A stretch of 46,325 bases of DNA from Byssovorax sp. (GCA_025362495.1 JANYGI010000096.1:1-46325), one strand, 5' to 3'; counted from the first letter of the stretch, positions 16,308 to 25,658 are shown. Notes: generated by a model not told the origin, from the sequence alone. Numbers and translations: made by a program.

Positions 16308-17306
16308 ATGGCCTCTCCCCCGGACGACCGCCCCGACGAGCCACCGTTTCAGCGGCTGACGCGCCTGCAATTCTGGGGGTTCCTGGCGATCGCGCTCGCC
16401 ATCTTCCTGTTCGCGTCGGGCCCGGTCTGGCAGCACCCGTGGGACATCGGCGCCCTCAATCACGCCATCTTCACCAGCTACGCGGCGCTGCCGCCGCTGG
16501 TGCTCATCGGCCTCGCGTACAAGAAACGCCTGGGATTCCGGGCCTTCGCGCTCGATCTGCTGGTGCTCACGCTGCTCAAATACACCATCACGTTCGGGGT
16601 CGCGCTCGCGCTGTGGGCGGCGGCGGGCGGCCCGCCCCCGGCGGCGCAAACAGCTCTCCTGAAGGCACGACCGGCGGTGTCCACCGCGGCGTCGCCGGCC
16701 GACGCGCCGACGCCCGTCCCGGAGGAGAAGGCCGGCATCGTGCGCGGCGTCGTGGTCGATCGCGACGGAAGGCCAGTAGCGGGGGCGCTGGCGTACGTCG
16801 CGGCGGGGCTCGAAGGGTGGGTGTTCGCCCCGCCCCCGGGCGAGCTCGTCCTGGAGAATCACGGCGCGGGGCTCGCTCCTTCGGTGGCGATAGCGCAGCT
16901 CCGATTGCCGATCGCGGCGCGCTCCACCAGCGGTCAGCTCCACACCTTCGTCGCCACCCAGGGCGGGACGACGCTGCTCAACGTCCCGCTCCTGAGCTCG
17001 GGGCTGCGGACGCCGATCGCGTTCACCGAGGCGCATGGCCTCATCGACGTGCGCTGTTCAGTCCATCAACACCTCGGGACCGAACAGGCCTCGACGCTGC
17101 TCGTGCTCACTCACCCGTTCGCGACGATCACCGGCGACGACGGGCGCTTCGCGTGGCGCGGTGTCCCCGCGGGCGCGCTCCGGCTCGCGGCCTGGGATCG
17201 CGCCCGCGGGACAGCCTCGCTCGACGTGCGCCTGGATCCACGCGGAGCCACCGAGTCGATGCTCCGCCTCGCACTGCCCGCGCCGGCCGCCCCCGCGACA
17301 CCGTAG
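16308..17306 (+). CDS. Membrane-anchored cupredoxin-like protein
   Basis: The 332-residue protein has three hydrophobic helices in its first 110 residues (FWGFLAIALAIFLFASG, FTSYAALPPLVLIGLAY, FGVALALWAAAGG). A Pro/Ala linker and an extracytoplasmic domain follow. That domain begins like a carboxypeptidase regulatory-like fold (GIVRGVVVDRDGRPVAGALAYV). It continues with IDVRCSVHQHLGTEQA, THPFATITGDDGRFAWRGVPAGALRLAAWD, which is the pattern of plastocyanin-like methylamine-utilisation-type domains. C250, H253 and H255 are possible copper ligands. The methionine ligand common in these domains is not evident, so copper binding is uncertain. The close spacing to the MFS gene suggests a shared transcript. 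Confidence 0.65.
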   Translation: MASPPDDRPDEPPFQRLTRLQFWGFLAIALAIFLFASGPVWQHPWDIGALNHAIFTSYAALPPLVLIGLAYKKRLGFRAFALDLLVLTLLKYTITFGVALALWAAAGGPPPAAQTALLKARPAVSTAASPADAPTPVPEEKAGIVRGVVVDRDGRPVAGALAYVAAGLEGWVFAPPPGELVLENHGAGLAPSVAIAQLRLPIAARSTSGQLHTFVATQGGTTLLNVPLLSSGLRTPIAFTEAHGLIDVRCSVHQHLGTEQASTLLVLTHPFATITGDDGRFAWRGVPAGALRLAAWDRARGTASLDVRLDPRGATESMLRLALPAPAAPATP

Positions 17307-17365
17307 CGCCGTCGATCCGGGAGAGCCTGTAAGCTCGGCCGATGCGCGGCGTTCCCCCCGTCACC

Positions 17366-18916
17366 ATGACGCGAAACCGACTCGCCCTCTGCTCGCTCTC
17401 GCTGGTCCTCCTGGCTGCCTGCGCCGGCTCGCCGGCCATGGCCCCCGCCGAGCCGGGCAACGCGCCCACGACCACCGCCAACGCGGTGACGCGCGACGCG
17501 GACGGGGCGCCGTCGGCCGACAAGAACGCTGCGCCCGCGCCGAGCGTCGAGGAAGCGGAGCCCGCAAAGGATCGCCGCGCAGCCACGGCCACCGCGCCTC
17601 GCGACGACTCGGGCGGGCGTCCCGCCGCGGCGCCCCCGCCCCCGCCGCCGGCCCCCGTGATCTCCGGAGTGGCCGCCGCGAAGAAGTACGACTCGCCTGC
17701 TCCCGCGCCGAGCGCCGCGCCTCGCGCCGAGCTCGCGCGCCGACCCGCCTCGATCGCCGGCGACGAAGCGCGCTCGATGCCCTTCGTCCCCGAGCCGGCC
17801 GCGGCCTCCGTGAAGGCCGGCGAGTGGGATGACAACGCCAACTACCGTGAATTCCAGAAGTGGATTGCCTCGGAGCAAGGGCAGCCGTTTCACCGCGCCA
17901 GCGTGGCCGATCGCCAGTTCATCGTGGTGCGCGACGCCGACGGCAAGGCGGTGCCGCGCTGCCCGGTCGTGGTCAGCGACGAGAGCGGCAAGAGCGTCAC
18001 GCTGACGACCACGGCCTCGGGGCGCACCATCCTGTTTCCCCACGCCGAGGGCTTCCAGGGGCGCGCCCTCAAGGCCAGCACGAATTGCCAGAACAGCGCG
18101 GTATCGGCCGCGGTGAGCCTCGATCAGAGCGACGGTGTCGTCGATCTCAAGCTCTCCGTGAAGCGCGTGCTCCCGCCGACGCGCGAGGTCGATCTGGCCT
18201 TCATCCTCGACACGACCGGCTCGATGTCCGAGGAGATCGCGGCCGTCAAGGCCACCATCCAGAAGGTCGCGACGGCGCTGGCCGCGAGCAACGTGCGCCT
18301 GCGGATCGGCCTCGTCGAGTACAAGGATCGCTCTGACGCGTTCGTCACCCGCGTCTACCCGATGACGAGCGACACCGCGAAGTTCTCCCGCACCGTGGCC
18401 GGGCTCAGCGCCAGCGGGGGTGGGGACACACCGGAGTCGATGAACGAAGGCCTGCACGTCGGCTTGACGGGGCTCGAGTGGAGCGGCAACGCCGTCGCGC
18501 GGATGGCGTTCCTCATCGCCGACGCGCCGCCGCACCTCGATTACGCCAACGACAGCGACTATGCGACCGACATGCGCGAGGCCGCGCACAAGGGGATCCA
18601 GGTCTTCACCGTGGCCGCCTCGGGGATGGATACGCTGGGGCAGGTGGTCTTTCGCCAGATTGCCCAGTACACCGGGGCGACCAACCTCTTCGTGCTTCGC
18701 GGCGGCGCCGGCCCCGCCTCGACGGGCGCGGGCGATCCGAAGTCGAGCTGCGGTGGCACGCAGACGGCCTATTCGAGCGGCAACCTCGACGCGCTCATCG
18801 TCTCCAAGGTGACCCGCGAGCTCAGGGGCCTCGACCGCGATCCGCTCAAGATCGCGGGGCTGCGCACCGACGAGAACGCCAAGCCGTGCAGCGATCGATT
18901 GATGATCGCGGAGTGA
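17366..18916 (+). CDS. VWA-domain lipoprotein
   Basis: The ATG at 17366 is preferred over 17342 because it places a signal of the form MTRNRLALCSLSLVLLAAC, with its lipobox, at the very N-terminus. About 130 residues of Ala/Pro-rich linker follow. Next is a domain with several cysteines (CPVVV, STNCQ), then a von Willebrand A domain starting at EVDLAFILDTTGSMSEEI. The MIDAS metal site is DxTGSMS at about residues 282-288, with the later Thr in GGDTPESM and Asp in IADAPPH. VWA lipoproteins bind protein partners on the cell envelope through a bound metal. The C-terminus carries SSCGGTQ and other cysteines. The gene is convergent with the nitrilase and may end the operon that starts at 13614. 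Confidence 0.85.
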   Translation: MTRNRLALCSLSLVLLAACAGSPAMAPAEPGNAPTTTANAVTRDADGAPSADKNAAPAPSVEEAEPAKDRRAATATAPRDDSGGRPAAAPPPPPPAPVISGVAAAKKYDSPAPAPSAAPRAELARRPASIAGDEARSMPFVPEPAAASVKAGEWDDNANYREFQKWIASEQGQPFHRASVADRQFIVVRDADGKAVPRCPVVVSDESGKSVTLTTTASGRTILFPHAEGFQGRALKASTNCQNSAVSAAVSLDQSDGVVDLKLSVKRVLPPTREVDLAFILDTTGSMSEEIAAVKATIQKVATALAASNVRLRIGLVEYKDRSDAFVTRVYPMTSDTAKFSRTVAGLSASGGGDTPESMNEGLHVGLTGLEWSGNAVARMAFLIADAPPHLDYANDSDYATDMREAAHKGIQVFTVAASGMDTLGQVVFRQIAQYTGATNLFVLRGGAGPASTGAGDPKSSCGGTQTAYSSGNLDALIVSKVTRELRGLDRDPLKIAGLRTDENAKPCSDRLMIAE

Positions 18917-18925
18917 TTCAGGCGC

Positions 18926-19780
18926 TCATTCGCGCGAGGAGGAGGAGGAGGTCAGTCCAGGCCGCCGGTGCTTGAGCGAAGGCAGGCTCCCGCGGACCTG
19001 CTCCAGATAGGCACGGTCGATGATCCCGGTGATCACGCCCTCGCCCTCCGAAGCCTGGGCGATGATCTCGCCCCAGGGATCGATGATGCACGATTTGCCG
19101 TACGTCTGGCGGCCGAGCGGGTGCTTGCCCCACTGCGCCGCCGCGACCACGTAGCTCTGCGACTCGATGGCGCGGGCCCGCAAGAGCACGTGCCAGTGGT
19201 CTTTGCCGGTGGTCATGGTGAACGCGGCGGGCACCACCAGGACCTCGGCGCCGAGCGACGAGAGGGCCCGATAGAGCTCGGGGAAGCGGAGATCGTAGCA
19301 GATCGAGAGTCCGACCTGGAGGCCGCCCATCGTCGCGGCGACGACCTCGTCGCCCGGCGTCGTCGAGCCCGACTCGCGATACGGCCGCTCGACGAGATCG
19401 ACGTCGAACAGGTGGCATTTGCGGTACTTCGCCGCCAGGGCGCCGTCGGGCCCGAACACCGCGCAGGTGTTGAACGGGCGGTCGGGATCGTCGGAGCGCT
19501 CGGGCATCCCGCCGGCGATCAGGTGGATGCCGAGCTCGCGCGCCACGCTGGCGAGCCGGATGCCGATCGGCCCCGGCTCGGCGTCGGGAGCGAGCACCTC
19601 GGCGTGGGCGCGCTTGCCGCCTTCGTCGCCGAAATAAGCGAAATTCTCGGGCAGCAGCGCGATCTTGGCGCCGCGGCGCGCCGCCTCGCGCAGGAGCTCG
19701 GAGGCGAGATCGAGGTTCTCGCCCACGTCGGCCTGGCTCGACATCTGGACCGCGGCAAAGACGGTGCGCTGGGTTTCCAT
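18926..19780 (-). CDS. Carbon-nitrogen hydrolase, Nit1-like (deaminated glutathione amidase type)
   Basis: The 284-residue cytoplasmic enzyme has the complete nitrilase-superfamily triad: E45 in [10 protein letters not shown]121 in [11 protein letters not shown] and C161 in [13 protein letters not shown]. The downstream segment [33 protein letters not shown] and [17 protein letters not shown] follows the Nit1/NitFhit pattern. These enzymes hydrolyse deaminated glutathione, a faulty transaminase product. Other omega-amidases share much of this pattern, so the substrate is not certain. The start at 19780 fits the family; an ATG at 19792 would add four residues. The gene is convergent with the VWA lipoprotein, 9 bp apart, and is followed on its 5' side by ppa on the same strand. 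Confidence 0.9.
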   Translation of the reverse strand: METQRTVFAAVQMSSQADVGENLDLASELLREAARRGAKIALLPENFAYFGDEGGKRAHAEVLAPDAEPGPIGIRLASVARELGIHLIAGGMPERSDDPDRPFNTCAVFGPDGALAAKYRKCHLFDVDLVERPYRESGSTTPGDEVVAATMGGLQVGLSICYDLRFPELYRALSSLGAEVLVVPAAFTMTTGKDHWHVLLRARAIESQSYVVAAAQWGKHPLGRQTYGKSCIIDPWGEIIAQASEGEGVITGIIDRAYLEQVRGSLPSLKHRRPGLTSSSSSRE

Positions 19781-19822
19781 GAGCGGCACCATGCTCCATG
19801 CGAGGCGTGGTGGGGCGCGATT

Positions 19823-20365
19823 TCAGCCCTTGTTCCAGCCGCTCTTCGCGCGATAGCCGGCGACGGCGCCCTCGATCACCTTGAGGGCGCGCTCGCGGTC
19901 GTACATCTCCTCGACCTCGGTGAGCTTGTTCTCCAGGATCTTGTAGTCGCGGAAGAAGCGGAGCAGCTCCTTCACGAGGTGAGGCGGGAGCTCGCTGTGG
20001 TGGCGGTAGTGGGCCACTGACGGATCGTCGACGGCGACGGCGACGATCTTGTCATCCTCGCCCTGATCGTCGCGCATGAAGAAGCCGCCGATGGCGCGGG
20101 CGCGCACGATCGTCAGCGGATAGACGGGCTCCTGCATCAGCACGAGGACGTCGAGCGGATCGCCGTCACCGGCGTGCGTCTGGGGGATGAAGCCGTAGTT
20201 GGCCGGGTAGTGGACCGACGAGAAGAGGACCCGATCCAGCATCAAGAGGCCGGTCTTCTTGTCGAGCTCGTACTTGAGCTTCGAGCCCTTGGGGATCTCG
20301 ACGACCACCGGGAAGAACTCGGTGCGATCGTCGGGGAGCACGATGTCGTGAAGGGGATGGGTCAT
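19823..20365 (-). CDS. ppa: Inorganic pyrophosphatase, family I
   Basis: This enzyme hydrolyses pyrophosphate to phosphate and so pulls biosynthetic reactions forward. The 180-residue protein begins HPLHDI and carries the family I active-site residues: [17 protein letters not shown], the [24 protein letters not shown] signature with its three aspartates, and [12 protein letters not shown]. Length and order match bacterial soluble pyrophosphatases of the hexameric type, although it lacks the extra C-terminal part of eukaryotic forms. An ATG at 20380 is possible but would add only MTRRP. The neighbouring genes give no sign of a dedicated pathway. Confidence 0.95.
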   Translation of the reverse strand: MTHPLHDIVLPDDRTEFFPVVVEIPKGSKLKYELDKKTGLLMLDRVLFSSVHYPANYGFIPQTHAGDGDPLDVLVLMQEPVYPLTIVRARAIGGFFMRDDQGEDDKIVAVAVDDPSVAHYRHHSELPPHLVKELLRFFRDYKILENKLTEVEEMYDRERALKVIEGAVAGYRAKSGWNKG

Positions 20366-20434
20366 TGGGCGGCGTGTCATGACGCGGAACCGGCGATCGC
20401 GCCAGCCCCGGGTGCGGCCTCGCTGGGCGGGCCT

Positions 20435-20902
20435 TCACTTCGACAGAAAGCCTTTGATTGCCCAGTCGATCTGCGGTGCCTGGCGGTCCATCTCGGGCTT
20501 CGCGCCGCCGGCCTCGATCACGAAGATCTTCTTGTCGGTGACGAAGAGGACGATCCGGTAGAGGTGGGGCGTGCGCCCTTCGTCGTGGCCGAAGTCGAGC
20601 TCGGTGCCGACGAGACCGCCGCGGCTGGTGACCGATTTCTTCTCGAGCAGGGCGTAGCCGCCGGTCTCGCGCATGCGGTTCTCGAGCGCGCGGGCCCAGA
20701 AGGCGAGCTCGCCCTTCGGCTCGTTGTCGAAGGCGCGGATGCCGATGACGGCGCCGTCGGCCGTCGTCGCGCGGTACTCGCCGTCGGGGTAGCCCTCGCC
20801 GAGATCGACGAAGCCCGGCGGCGTCGCGGGGATGAACGATCGACCGCACCCGAGCAGCGCGAGCGAGCCCGCGGCCGCGAGGACGAAGAGAGCGCGCTTC
20901 AT
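20435..20902 (-). CDS. Small unknown lipoprotein
   Basis: The 155-residue protein begins with a classic lipoprotein signal (MKRALFVLAAAGSLALLGC). The mature part has mixed alpha and beta character, with segments such as LGEGYPDGEYRATTADGAVIGIRAFDNEPKG and PHLYRIVLFVTDKKIFVIEAGG, then a conserved-looking IDWAIKGFLSK end. I do not recognise a family. Its ATG overlaps the stop of the DUF4349 lipoprotein gene by four bases, so the two proteins are almost surely made together and may act together at the envelope. Confidence 0.75.
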   Translation of the reverse strand: MKRALFVLAAAGSLALLGCGRSFIPATPPGFVDLGEGYPDGEYRATTADGAVIGIRAFDNEPKGELAFWARALENRMRETGGYALLEKKSVTSRGGLVGTELDFGHDEGRTPHLYRIVLFVTDKKIFVIEAGGAKPEMDRQAPQIDWAIKGFLSK

Positions 20903-21807
20903 AGCTGGAGGAGCCTCCCGAGCCCGAGCTGGTTGAGCCAGGGGCTCGGCAAGCGGAACGGGCCTTGATTCAGCGACTCTTTCGCCTTCGACGAGAACGT
21001 CACGGTGATGGTCGAGAACGTGGCCTTGTCGCGGAGGAACTTCATCCGCCCTTCGATCCTGTCGATCTCGCCGGTGACGCGATCGAGCTCGCGCTCGATC
21101 AGCACGCTCTCCTCGACCTTCTGGGCCTTGGCGAGCAGATCGGTCAGGCGCGCTTGCACCGCGTGCGCGCTCTTGAGGCGGACCTCGAGATCGCGAAACT
21201 CTTCGGTGACGTCCTCGGCCGTCACGTTGCGGTGGAGCACGTCGCCCACCTTTTCGAGGCGTTTCACCGCCTCGTCGAAGCGCGAGGCCGGGACGCGGAT
21301 GGTGATCGCGCTGTCGTCGCGGCGGGCGAGGAAGCCGCCGAGATCGCGGCCCACGGCCTCGACCTCGGTGAGCGCCGCCGCGACCTCGAAGACGGCGACG
21401 GTGATCTGCGCCGTGTACACCAGCAGCGGGGCGCGCATCGCGGCGATCTCACCGGCGCTCGATTTCGCGGCTGGATCACCGGGCGTGATCGTCGGCTTCA
21501 TCGGCGGCGGCGGCGCAGGAGGCGGCGGCGGCGCGGGAGCAGCGGCGCCGGCGGCGAAGCCCATGTTCTGCGTGGTACGCAGCGAACCGGAGCCGATTTC
21601 CTCGGATTTGAAGCTGATCTCGCGTGACGGCGGATCGGCGACGCCGTCGCTGTCCACCGCTGTCACCATCGCCGCCATTTCGACCGACGTGCCGGGCGCG
21701 CCCGCGCGCGCCTCGTACGACAGTGATTTCGCGGCAGGCGCCCCGGCGCAGGCGACGAGGCCGAGCAGGGCGGCCGTGGTAGCCGCGTGGAAAAGCATTT
21801 TCTTCAT
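20899..21807 (-). CDS. DUF4349-domain lipoprotein
   Basis: The 302-residue protein has a lipoprotein signal ending LVAC and a Pro-rich linker of about 20 residues near 90-110. The C-terminal half is a DUF4349 domain: LLVYTAQITVAVFEVAAALTEVEAVGRDLGGFLA, then ITIRVPASRFDEAVKRLEKVGDVLHRNVTAEDVTEEFRDLEVRLKS. A coiled-coil hairpin (LTDLLAKAQKVEESVLIERELDRVTGEIDRIEGRM) and the beta strand ATFSTITVTF close the domain. Most family members carry a C-terminal membrane helix; here the end is short and hydrophilic, so the N-terminal lipid is the only anchor. Molecular function is not established. It is divergent from the Ser/Thr kinase at 21953, and the two genes share a promoter region of 145 bp. Confidence 0.85.
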   Translation of the reverse strand: MKKMLFHAATTAALLGLVACAGAPAAKSLSYEARAGAPGTSVEMAAMVTAVDSDGVADPPSREISFKSEEIGSGSLRTTQNMGFAAGAAAPAPPPPPAPPPPMKPTITPGDPAAKSSAGEIAAMRAPLLVYTAQITVAVFEVAAALTEVEAVGRDLGGFLARRDDSAITIRVPASRFDEAVKRLEKVGDVLHRNVTAEDVTEEFRDLEVRLKSAHAVQARLTDLLAKAQKVEESVLIERELDRVTGEIDRIEGRMKFLRDKATFSTITVTFSSKAKESLNQGPFRLPSPWLNQLGLGRLLQL

Positions 21808-21952
21808 TCGATCTTCCCGATCTACCGCTCCTTTCGTATCGTAGGAGGAAGCCCGTGGCCAGACCTCGCGACGGCCTGAATGGCCGCCGCCTCATTTCGA
21901 GGCCACACCAGCACCTCACGCCCCGGGGCTTCGCGGCGAGAGAGAGGTATCC

Positions 21953-23335
21953 TTGGATCTCGTCGCAGGCATGGTGGTCGCGGATCGTTTCCGGCTCGAG
22001 CGCCTGCTCGGCGCGGGCGGCATGGGCGCGGTCTGGCTGGCGCACCACACCGGGCTCGACGTGCCCTGCGCGGTGAAGTTCATCCACGCCGAGGGGGCCA
22101 CGTCGGCCGAGGTGCGCGCCCGCTTCGAGCGCGAGGCGAAGGGCGCCGCGCAGCTCCGCAGCCCCAACGTCGTGCAGATCCTCGATCACGGGACCTGGGA
22201 GGGCACGCCCTACATCGCGATGGAGTACCTCGAAGGCGAGGACCTCGAGGCGCGGTTGATGCGGCAGGGCAAGCTCGCGCTGCCGGAGACGCTGGCGATC
22301 ACCCTCCAGGTCGCGCGTGCGCTCTCGCGCGCCCACGCCGCCGGGCTCGTCCACCGCGACCTCAAGCCGGCGAACATCTTCCTCGTCCACGACGACGATC
22401 GCGAGATCGCCAAGGTGCTCGATTTCGGCATCGCCAAGAGCCGGTCGATCGCGCTCACCGGCAGCGACAGCAAGACGAAGACGGGCTCGGTGATGGGCAC
22501 GCCCTACTACATGAGCCCGGAGCAGGCCCAGGGGACGAAGGAGGTCGATCATCGATCGGATCTCTGGGCGCTCGCCGTCGTCGTGTTCCAGTGCGTGACG
22601 GGCGAGCTGCCGTTCGACAGCGCCGCGCTGGGCGATCTCTTCGTGAAGATCATCGTCAACCCGGTGCCGGTGCCGTCGTCGCTCGCGGAGGTGCCCGCGG
22701 GGTTCGACGCGTGGTGGGCGCGGGCCGCGACGCGCGATCCGGATCAGCGCTTCCAGACGGCAAAAGAGCTGGCCGACGCGCTCGCGCCGGCGCTCGGGCT
22801 CGGCGTGAGCGGGGCGGATCGTTCGCTGCTCGCGCGCAGCAGCGCGGCGGATCTGTCGCGGCCGAGCATCTCCGATCCGGTGTCCGACGGCGGCTCGTGG
22901 CCCGAGCCGATGCCGCGCCCACGGCTCCAGACGGCGGGCCCGGTGGTCGCCGCGCTCACGACCATGCCGGCGGATCGCGGCCGTCGCTCGCCGGTGCCGG
23001 TGATCGCGGGCGCCTTGGGTCTCCTCGCCGTCGGCGGGCTCGCGGCCTTCTTCCTGCTCACCGGCGGCCGGCCGCCTCAGCGCCCGATCGCGGCCGAGAC
23101 GACCCCGAGCGTCGCGGCGCCGAGCCCCGCGCCTTCACCGGCGGAGCCCGTGGTCGTCGCGGCGCCGATCGTCAGCGTCGCTCCGCCGGCTCCGATCGTG
23201 TCGGCTGCGCCCGTCGCTGTCGTGCCGACCACGAAAACGCCGGTCGTCGCAAAGACGCCCACCCCGAAGGTCGGAAAGCCGGCTACCAAGACGCCTCCGA
23301 TCGCGACATCGAAGAAAACCGATTTCGGGATCTGA
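21953..23335 (+). CDS. Transmembrane Ser/Thr protein kinase
   Basis: The TTG at 21953 is chosen because AGAGAGG lies 5 bases upstream and the product begins just before the kinase fold. The 460-residue protein has a full Hanks-type kinase domain (about 8-280): LGAGGMGAVW loop, catalytic K42, HRDLKPANIFL (D136), DFGIAKS (D157), GTPYYMSPEQ and DLWALAVVV. A linker of about 70 residues, one membrane helix (VIAGALGLLAVGGLAAFFLL) and an Ala/Pro/Val-rich tail outside the membrane follow. All key residues for activity are present. The tail has no recognised ligand-binding domain. It is followed by a TPR/PEGA-like protein, a common pairing in myxobacteria. The truncated kinase at 10981 is a close relative. 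Confidence 0.94.
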   Translation: MDLVAGMVVADRFRLERLLGAGGMGAVWLAHHTGLDVPCAVKFIHAEGATSAEVRARFEREAKGAAQLRSPNVVQILDHGTWEGTPYIAMEYLEGEDLEARLMRQGKLALPETLAITLQVARALSRAHAAGLVHRDLKPANIFLVHDDDREIAKVLDFGIAKSRSIALTGSDSKTKTGSVMGTPYYMSPEQAQGTKEVDHRSDLWALAVVVFQCVTGELPFDSAALGDLFVKIIVNPVPVPSSLAEVPAGFDAWWARAATRDPDQRFQTAKELADALAPALGLGVSGADRSLLARSSAADLSRPSISDPVSDGGSWPEPMPRPRLQTAGPVVAALTTMPADRGRRSPVPVIAGALGLLAVGGLAAFFLLTGGRPPQRPIAAETTPSVAAPSPAPSPAEPVVVAAPIVSVAPPAPIVSAAPVAVVPTTKTPVVAKTPTPKVGKPATKTPPIATSKKTDFGI

Positions 23336-23394
23336 ATGCGCGGTGCTTTCGCAGCTCCTCAGCTTCTCGTCCTTCCCCGCTCCCAGGCCTTCCC

Positions 23395-24438
23395 ATGATG
23401 TTCCGTCGATCGATCGCCGCCCTGCTGTTCACCGCGCTGCTCGCGCCCTCGGCCGCGCACGCCGATACCTCCGACGCCGACCGGGCCACGGCGCGCACCC
23501 TCGCCGGCGAGGGGCAGGAAGCGCTCGAGAAGAAAGACTTCACCACCGCGGCCGATCGCTTCGCCCGCGCCGATTCGATCATCCACGCGCCGACGCTGCA
23601 GCTCGGCCTGGCTCGCGCGCAGGTGGGCCTCGGCAAGCTCGTCGCCGCGCAGGAGACGTACAACCGCATCGGGCGCGAGGGCGTCGCCGCCAGCTCGCCG
23701 CCGACGTGGGCCGAGGCGGTCGAGACAGCGCGCAACGAGGTCGCGTCGCTCGCGCCCCGCGTCCCTCAGGTGGTGATCACCGTCAAAGGCACCTCCACCG
23801 CAAGAGTGACAATCGACGACGCGCCTATCCCTGGCGCCGCGCTCGGGGTGAAGCGACCGGCCGATCCGGGGACGCACCTGATCCGCGCCAGCGCAGAGGG
23901 CTTTGCGCCCGCCGAGTCTTCAATCACGCTCCGCGAGGGCGCGACGGGGACTGTCACTCTCGAGCTCAAGCCGGTTGCGGTCGCGAAGCCGCCTGCCCCC
24001 ACGGTCGTCGCGCCGCCGGTATCCGTGCCTCCGCCGATCCCGACGGTCGGTCCCGTTGCTACGCCCACGCCGCCGCCCGTCGTCCCCACGAGCCCCGAGG
24101 CGGCGAGCGGATCGACGCAAAAGACGCTCGGGTTCGTGGCGCTCGGCGTCGGCGGCGTCGGCCTCGTGCTCGGCGCCGTCACCGGTGGCCTGGCGATTGG
24201 CAAGCACGGCGATCTCGCCACCTCGTGCGCCAGGGGCTGTCCCGCCGACAAGCTCGACGAGCTCGGCTCGTACCACACGCTCGGCGCGCTCTCGACGGTC
24301 GGGTTCATCGTCGGCGGCGTCGGCGCGGCCGCCGGGACGATCTTGCTTCTCACGCTGCCTGCAAAGAAACCGGCTGAAGAGCCCCGGGTGACTCCGGTGC
24401 TCGGCCTCGGCTACCTCGGCGCCAAGGGGACGTTTTGA
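23395..24438 (+). CDS. Secreted TPR/PEGA-like protein with membrane segments
   Basis: The 347-residue protein has a signal peptide ending about AHA. A TPR-like region follows (about 25-120: ARTLAGEGQEALEKKDFTTAADRFARADSI, then LGLARAQVGLGKLVAAQETYNRI). Next comes a PEGA-like beta domain (PQVVITVKGTSTARVTIDDAPIPGAAL .. DPGTHLIRASAEGFAPAESSITLREG). A Pro/Val/Thr linker leads to two hydrophobic segments (LGFVALGVGGVGLVLGAVTGGLAIG and LSTVGFIVGGVGAAAGTILLLTL) flanking a loop with two cysteines. The start has adjacent ATGs at 23395 and 23398. Such proteins are abundant in Polyangia beside Ser/Thr kinase genes. A role in envelope assembly or sensing is only a guess. Confidence 0.8.
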   Translation: MMFRRSIAALLFTALLAPSAAHADTSDADRATARTLAGEGQEALEKKDFTTAADRFARADSIIHAPTLQLGLARAQVGLGKLVAAQETYNRIGREGVAASSPPTWAEAVETARNEVASLAPRVPQVVITVKGTSTARVTIDDAPIPGAALGVKRPADPGTHLIRASAEGFAPAESSITLREGATGTVTLELKPVAVAKPPAPTVVAPPVSVPPPIPTVGPVATPTPPPVVPTSPEAASGSTQKTLGFVALGVGGVGLVLGAVTGGLAIGKHGDLATSCARGCPADKLDELGSYHTLGALSTVGFIVGGVGAAAGTILLLTLPAKKPAEEPRVTPVLGLGYLGAKGTF

Positions 24439-24439
24439 C

Positions 24440-25384
24440 ATGCTTTCTTCCTCGAAAATAGCGCTTCTCTGTGTCTCTGTCGCTCTCGCGGTGCCCGCCT
24501 GTACGCTGGCGCTCGGCGACTTCGATCCTGCCAGCACCAGCGCCGGCTCCGGCGGCAGCGCCAGCATCGGCGTCACGACCGGGGTGAACACCACGAGCGG
24601 GATGGGTGGAATGGGCGGGGTCGTTTCGACCTCGACGGGGCACAGCTCCGTGAGCAGCGGCGGCACGGGCGGGGACCCGGCCACTGGCAGCATGGCGGCG
24701 AGCGGATCCGGCGCAGGCAGCAGCTCGGCAGGCGTCGGCGGCTCCTCCGGCAGCAGCGCCGCCAGCAGCGCCGCCAGCAGCACCGGCAGCGGGTCGACCT
24801 GCAATCCGGTCTGCCCCATGACGACGGATCCGTGCCAGCTCACGATGTGCATCGCGGGGACCTGCGTGACGCAACAACTCGCCGACGGCACATCCTGCCC
24901 CGGTGGCAGTTGCTTCGGCGGGATGTGCAGCCCCAGCAGCACCAGCAGCAGCATGGGCTCCGGCGGGGTGGTGTGCTTCAGCGACGGGGCGTGCGCGGGC
25001 ATGAACAGCGCGTGCACCACGGGCAAGTGCGTAAACCAGCAGTGCAAGCCCGCGTACGCGGCGAACGGCAGTCCCGGCGGCCAGCAGACCGACGGCGACT
25101 GCAAGAAGAGTGTCTGTAACGGTTCTGGTGGCATCCAGGTGGTCAATGACGACACCGATGTTCCGATGAACTTCAATCCGTGCACTGCCGGGACCTGCAA
25201 CAACGGGGTTGGCACGTTCAAGCCGGCGAACATCGGGCTGCCTTGCGGTGCCATGTCCGGCTTCACGTGCAACGGGGCCGGGATGTGCGTGCCCCCCGGG
25301 GGTTCGAGCGGCAGCGGCAACCCGATGGACGGCGGCGTGAATCCTGTGGATGGTGGGATCGGCTTGGACGGAGGCCTCCCCTGA
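24440..25384 (+). CDS. Cys-rich lipoprotein with Ser/Gly linker
   Basis: The ATG follows the preceding stop codon after one base. The 314-residue protein has a lipoprotein signal ending VPAC, then about 100 residues of Gly/Ser/Thr/Ala linker with short DNA repeats (AGCAGCGCCGCC twice near 24752-24775). The remaining part has over 20 cysteines in spaced pairs, such as CNPVCP, CQLTMCIAGTC, CFGGMC and CTTGKCVNQQC. It also has the NPCTAGTCNNG motif, a pattern found in many polyangial surface proteins and thought to form disulfide-linked repeats. It ends with an Asp/Gly tail (DGGVNPVDGG) that could bind calcium. It is probably exposed at the cell surface. The partner is unknown. Confidence 0.82.
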   Translation: MLSSSKIALLCVSVALAVPACTLALGDFDPASTSAGSGGSASIGVTTGVNTTSGMGGMGGVVSTSTGHSSVSSGGTGGDPATGSMAASGSGAGSSSAGVGGSSGSSAASSAASSTGSGSTCNPVCPMTTDPCQLTMCIAGTCVTQQLADGTSCPGGSCFGGMCSPSSTSSSMGSGGVVCFSDGACAGMNSACTTGKCVNQQCKPAYAANGSPGGQQTDGDCKKSVCNGSGGIQVVNDDTDVPMNFNPCTAGTCNNGVGTFKPANIGLPCGAMSGFTCNGAGMCVPPGGSSGSGNPMDGGVNPVDGGIGLDGGLP

Positions 25385-25386
25385 CC

Positions 25387-25403
25387 TGACTCCGCCGGAG
25401 TCA
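25387..25403 (+). terminator. Hairpin directly after the lipoprotein stop codon
   Basis: TGACTCC and GGAGTCA form a perfect 7-bp stem around GCC, starting two bases after the stop codon. There is no T-run, so it is not a standard intrinsic terminator, but it could stabilise the 3' end or help termination. Confidence 0.4.
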
Positions 25404-25633
25404 AGACTGGTCGCCTCGGTTCGGGAGGTGAGACGTCCCTGTCGCGGACCCGCCGGGCTCACCTCCATGATCGACCGGGGAGGCAGGCGAATCGAACGCG
25501 CCGGTTACCCGAGTGAAGGGGATCACCTCTCGACGTGGGGCGCTTGGTTCCGGAAGCGGCGCCTTCAGCGCAGCAAGTGCCGAGGCCTCTTCGGGAAGCT
25601 CTCCCGGCAGCTCCAGAAGTAAAAGTTCTATCG

Positions 25634-25658
25634 TCCTTCGGAGGACTCACGACTTTTT
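25634..25658 (+). terminator. Weak candidate intrinsic terminator
   Basis: GTCCT and AGGAC form a 5-bp stem around a TCGG loop, followed six bases later by TTTTT. The stem is short and lies 250 bp after the lipoprotein gene, so support is modest. Confidence 0.3.

Noticed and set aside
18918-19799. Second reverse frame overlapping the nitrilase gene
   Set aside because: It is an Arg-rich shifted reading of the same stretch without the Glu-Lys-Cys triad.
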